A stretch of DNA of 64,000 nt, taken from contig NZ_AWUK01000009.1 of assembly GCF_000499205.1 (NCBI RefSeq), positions 1-64,000 of the forward strand, given 5' to 3'. Under the pieces are notes generated by a model. That model did not search any database, was not told the DNA's origin, and worked only from the letters and a program-made list of their open reading frames with translations. Shown piece by piece: positions 61,954-64,000 of this stretch (position 1 is its first letter; every line of letters starts with the position of its first letter). The translations under genes were made by a program, and so were the position numbers. This DNA is from Paenibacillus sp. MAEPY2. GTDB taxonomy: Bacteria > Bacillota > Bacilli > Paenibacillales > Paenibacillaceae.

Positions 61954-62184
61954 TCAGTTATTATTTTGTTGGGTTTGTTTCTGTTTCAGTTTATCCGGAG
62001 TAACGTCGTCGCCGTTCGGATCATAGATGGTTGCATTCAGCAGAATCTCATTGATCGAACCACGAAAGGTTTGCAGATACTCCTGACGCAGACGAGTTTG
62101 TTCCACTTTCTCCATTTCCGTTAATCCTGCACCTTTGGCTCTTCTTGAAAGTTCATTAATTCTGGTCAATGTTGGGATCATCAT
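61954..62184 (-). CDS. DUF896 / YnzC-like small protein
   Basis: A 76-residue UPF0291 protein: a short helical pair (LTRINELSRRAKGAGLTEME; QTRLRQEYLQTFRGSI) and a disordered Gln/Asn-rich tail. Family members are small cytoplasmic proteins of unknown role, one of them linked to the SOS response in B. subtilis. GGAGGAG precedes ATG. It is flanked by the two copies of the 18-bp operator, so here it seems tied to the dioxygenase regulon. Confidence 0.88.
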   Translation of the reverse strand: MMIPTLTRINELSRRAKGAGLTEMEKVEQTRLRQEYLQTFRGSINEILLNATIYDPNGDDVTPDKLKQKQTQQNNN

Positions 62185-62261
62185 CTGGATCTCTCCTCCT
62201 AAAGTGAATTTAAGATATTTGTAATCGGTTAGTCTTGGATGTAATTTATATTCAAATTAAA

Positions 62262-62279
62262 TATCTTAATTTAAAGATA
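62262..62279. promoter_or_regulatory. operator O2, identical to O1
   Basis: TATCTTAATTTAAAGATA, the reverse complement of O1 over all 18 bases, located 78 bp upstream of the DUF896 start. A half-site-like ATATCTTAAATTC (minus) lies between at about 62210-62222. Confidence 0.72.
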
Positions 62280-62329
62280 AATGATTTGCGATGAATTGTC
62301 AACTGTTTTATCCCGTTTAAAATAGAATG

Positions 62330-62381
62330 AAAAAAAGGGCCTACTCCACAGTATGCACCTTGCATCTTTGAGTAAGCCCTT
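62330..62381 (-). terminator. terminator of the YdjI-like gene
   Basis: On the minus strand AAGGGC-T-TACTC pairs with GAGTA-G-GCCCTT, enclosing an ATGCA/TGCAT stem, and seven T residues follow. Confidence 0.85.
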
Positions 62382-62397
62382 CTTATATTTAGATGTA

Positions 62398-63429
62398 TTA
62401 ACCCAACTTCTGACCACAGTTTGGACAGAAATTGGCTCCTTCATTCTTTGCGCCACAGTTCGGACAGAAGTTCGGCTTTTTGTTATCCCCGGACGAAGAT
62501 GGTGCACCTGCATCGCTATTTTGATTTGCCGTAGACTTTTGATCCGAATTCTGATTCTGAGATGGGTTAGCATTATTGTTTTGATTTTGATTCATGTTCT
62601 TCATCATTTCATTCGCCATGTTCATGCCCATCATCATGCCCGCCATATCCGAAGCAGCGCCGCCGCCCTTAACTTTACCGGATGAGATGCCGTCAGTCAT
62701 GCTAACCTGCTGATACTTTTGCAAATTACCGATCATTTCATGTGAAGCCGTCTTCGTAATCATATCTTGGATTTCCTGCGGATAATTGAAGCTCATCACT
62801 TGGAAGCCTGTGATTCCGATCCCGATATCCATCATTTGCATATCCAGATCTTCCTGAATACCTTTGGCAATATCCGAGGCGTTCGCTTGAAGATTGAACA
62901 TGTCCTTGCCCTCACGGCTAATCCACTTCATCAGCAGCTGATCCAGCACAGACGTTATCCGGATTTTGACATCCTCGACCAGATAACTTTGCTTAATTCC
63001 CGCGATTTTATCGATCAATGTGACATAGTCACTCACTTTAAAATTAAACGTACCATTCGCACGAATCGGCATCCCGCCTGGAAGTTGAGGAGTCGGAATC
63101 AATACCGGACTTTGTGTACCCCACCGAACCGTAAACTCCTTCGTATTTACAAACAGCACTTCGACCCGCATGCCACTGTTGAATCCGAACTTGAATCCTT
63201 TTAAGGTAGACAGAAACGGAATGATCTCGGAATCGATATTAAACGACCCTTCGTCCTCGAAAATCCCTTCTACTTTGCCGTTATTCAGGAAAATCGCATC
63301 CTGCCCCGAACGAATAATCAGTTTACTTCCCTTCTTGATCTCCCGGTTACTCCACTTCCAGAAAATCATATCATCTCTAAACTCTTCCCATTCCACCACA
63401 TTCGAAAATTGATTTTTGAAAAATCCCAT
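62398..63429 (-). CDS. ydjI: SPFH-domain protein with zinc ribbons, YdjI-like
   Basis: A 343-residue protein. It has an SPFH/virion-core-like domain (about 1-210; FFKNQFSNVVEWEEFRDDMI, NREIKKGSKLIIRSGQDAIF, FKFGFNSGMRVEVLFVNTKE), a Met/Asn/Gln-rich linker (about 235-305) and two short zinc ribbons (CPNCGAKNEG; CPNCGQKLG). YdjI of B. subtilis is a membrane-stress protein related to PspA/flotillin systems. ATG 63429 matches the family start; the in-frame upstream codons abut AGAAGGG. It follows the TPM gene, as ydjI follows ydjH. Confidence 0.9.
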   Translation of the reverse strand: MGFFKNQFSNVVEWEEFRDDMIFWKWSNREIKKGSKLIIRSGQDAIFLNNGKVEGIFEDEGSFNIDSEIIPFLSTLKGFKFGFNSGMRVEVLFVNTKEFTVRWGTQSPVLIPTPQLPGGMPIRANGTFNFKVSDYVTLIDKIAGIKQSYLVEDVKIRITSVLDQLLMKWISREGKDMFNLQANASDIAKGIQEDLDMQMMDIGIGITGFQVMSFNYPQEIQDMITKTASHEMIGNLQKYQQVSMTDGISSGKVKGGGAASDMAGMMMGMNMANEMMKNMNQNQNNNANPSQNQNSDQKSTANQNSDAGAPSSSGDNKKPNFCPNCGAKNEGANFCPNCGQKLG

Positions 63430-63499
63430 ACACGTTCCCATCCCTTCTATAGTAAGCATTTTGCATCATCATGATATAATCTAAATTGTTGTTTTTCCG

Positions 63500-64000
63500 C
63501 TAGAAAGATCCTCTACTACCACTGTGCGAATGACCGCCTCGGCTAGTACCTCCGCCGCCTCCGCCGCCACCATTATTGTTGTTCTTCTCAATTTTGCGTT
63601 TGGTTACGGTAGTACGAATATACCGATCCTGACGATCGATTACGCTTGAAGTACTTGAATCCTCGTAGGTCGCTCGGTTCACTGTCACACGTCCGCCAGA
63701 ACGGTAAGTCATAATCCCAACAACAACGCCTCCGATCACTACAGATACTCCTAATTGAAACCAGCCGTTAAATAAAATATTGTTCGGATTCACACCAGGT
63801 TCATACCCCATATATTCGTAGGAAAGTTTAATATACTTCTCAAAAGCGAGCTTGTAATCCCCATTCGATAATTCTGGGGTAATCTTGCTTCGTATTGATT
63901 GCAGCCGACCATTGTCCAAATAATCTTCGGCTTTATAGAATCCTGCTAAATATACTTCCCGATTATTCATGTCCATCGTCAGAATGACCGCGTTCCCGTG
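63500..64000 (-). CDS. ydjH: TPM-domain membrane protein, YdjH-like (5' end cut by window)
   Basis: The 3' 166 codons of a gene that runs off the right edge; codons at 63977-64000 encode HGNAVILT, in frame with the MDMNN that follows, so that Met is not the start. The TPM domain (NREVYLAGFYKAEDYLDNGR), one membrane span (FQLGVSVVIGGVVVGIMTY) and a basic, Gly-rich tail (GGGGGGGGTSRGGHSHSGSR) are seen. B. subtilis YdjH has this layout and pairs with YdjI in membrane-stress response. Confidence 0.85.
   Translation of the reverse strand, partial: HGNAVILTMDMNNREVYLAGFYKAEDYLDNGRLQSIRSKITPELSNGDYKLAFEKYIKLSYEYMGYEPGVNPNNILFNGWFQLGVSVVIGGVVVGIMTYRSGGRVTVNRATYEDSSTSSVIDRQDRYIRTTVTKRKIEKNNNNGGGGGGGGTSRGGHSHSGSRGSF

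Noticed and set aside
1-64000. CRISPR arrays, insertion sequences, prophage and toxin-antitoxin genes
   Set aside because: No regularly spaced direct repeats, transposase or integrase signatures, terminal inverted repeats with target duplications or phage structural genes were found.

Overview
The window looks like chromosomal DNA of a soil or plant-associated Paenibacillus-type Firmicute. The reasons are strong AGGAGG-type ribosome binding sites, occasional TTG and GTG starts, CcpA-type cre sites, YesM/YesN-style sensor pairs beside carbohydrate ABC transporters, ECF sigma with a DUF4179-like anti-sigma factor, bacillithiol-system YtxJ, and close resemblance of several proteins to Bacillus subtilis Y-genes (YwqA, YwqB, YdjI, YdjH, YnzC). 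Genus is an inference from gene content. No rRNA or tRNA body, CRISPR array, transposase or prophage was seen.

Layout. Positions 1-290 (minus strand) hold tandem promoters, leader and boxA of an rRNA operon whose genes lie off the left edge. Positions 642-10703 hold a GNAT acetyltransferase and then, on the minus strand, a pectin/rhamnogalacturonan-oligosaccharide locus: solute-binding lipoprotein, two permeases, YesM-like kinase and YesN-like regulator behind one promoter with a perfect cre, plus a GH88/GH105-type unsaturated glycuronyl hydrolase with its own cre. Positions 11136-23737 are mostly housekeeping: an endonuclease/exonuclease/phosphatase-fold enzyme, the SWIM/SNF2 pair (ywqB-ywqA), a secreted coiled-coil protein, an ECF sigma / anti-sigma / 36-residue membrane protein operon, uridine kinase, CsaA, and a divergent AraC regulator with a GH4 alpha-galactosidase.

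Positions 23817-33568 carry a complete kdp potassium-uptake regulon on the minus strand: an unannotated 28-residue membrane protein, kdpF, kdpA, kdpB, kdpC, then a KdpD split into two genes, then kdpE. The sensor gene carries two tandem copies of the KdpD cytosolic module. A T-rich sequence closely resembling the E. coli KdpE site lies upstream. Positions 33600-36365 hold a membrane-anchored YtxJ, an orphan terminator, an unknown 290-residue protein, a PhnB-like VOC protein and a small HTH protein.

Positions 36528-59237 form a large minus-strand glycan-utilisation region. It has an Lpl-type oligosaccharide ABC importer, a membrane-bound AraC regulator, GH3 and GH38 enzymes, three sugar isomerase/epimerase-like TIM barrels, a Gfo/Idh/MocA dehydrogenase, two GH29 alpha-fucosidases and a GH3 with inverted domain order. 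Together they look suited to importing and stepwise trimming fucosylated, mannosylated or beta-glucosylated oligosaccharides; the real substrate is unknown. Three copies of an intergenic palindromic repeat, with compensatory base changes in two stems, sit only in this region.

The right end holds an LtrA-like membrane protein, an MhqO-like ring-cleavage dioxygenase and a DUF896 gene associated with two copies of one 18-bp operator, and the YdjI/YdjH-like SPFH and TPM-domain pair, the latter cut by the window end.
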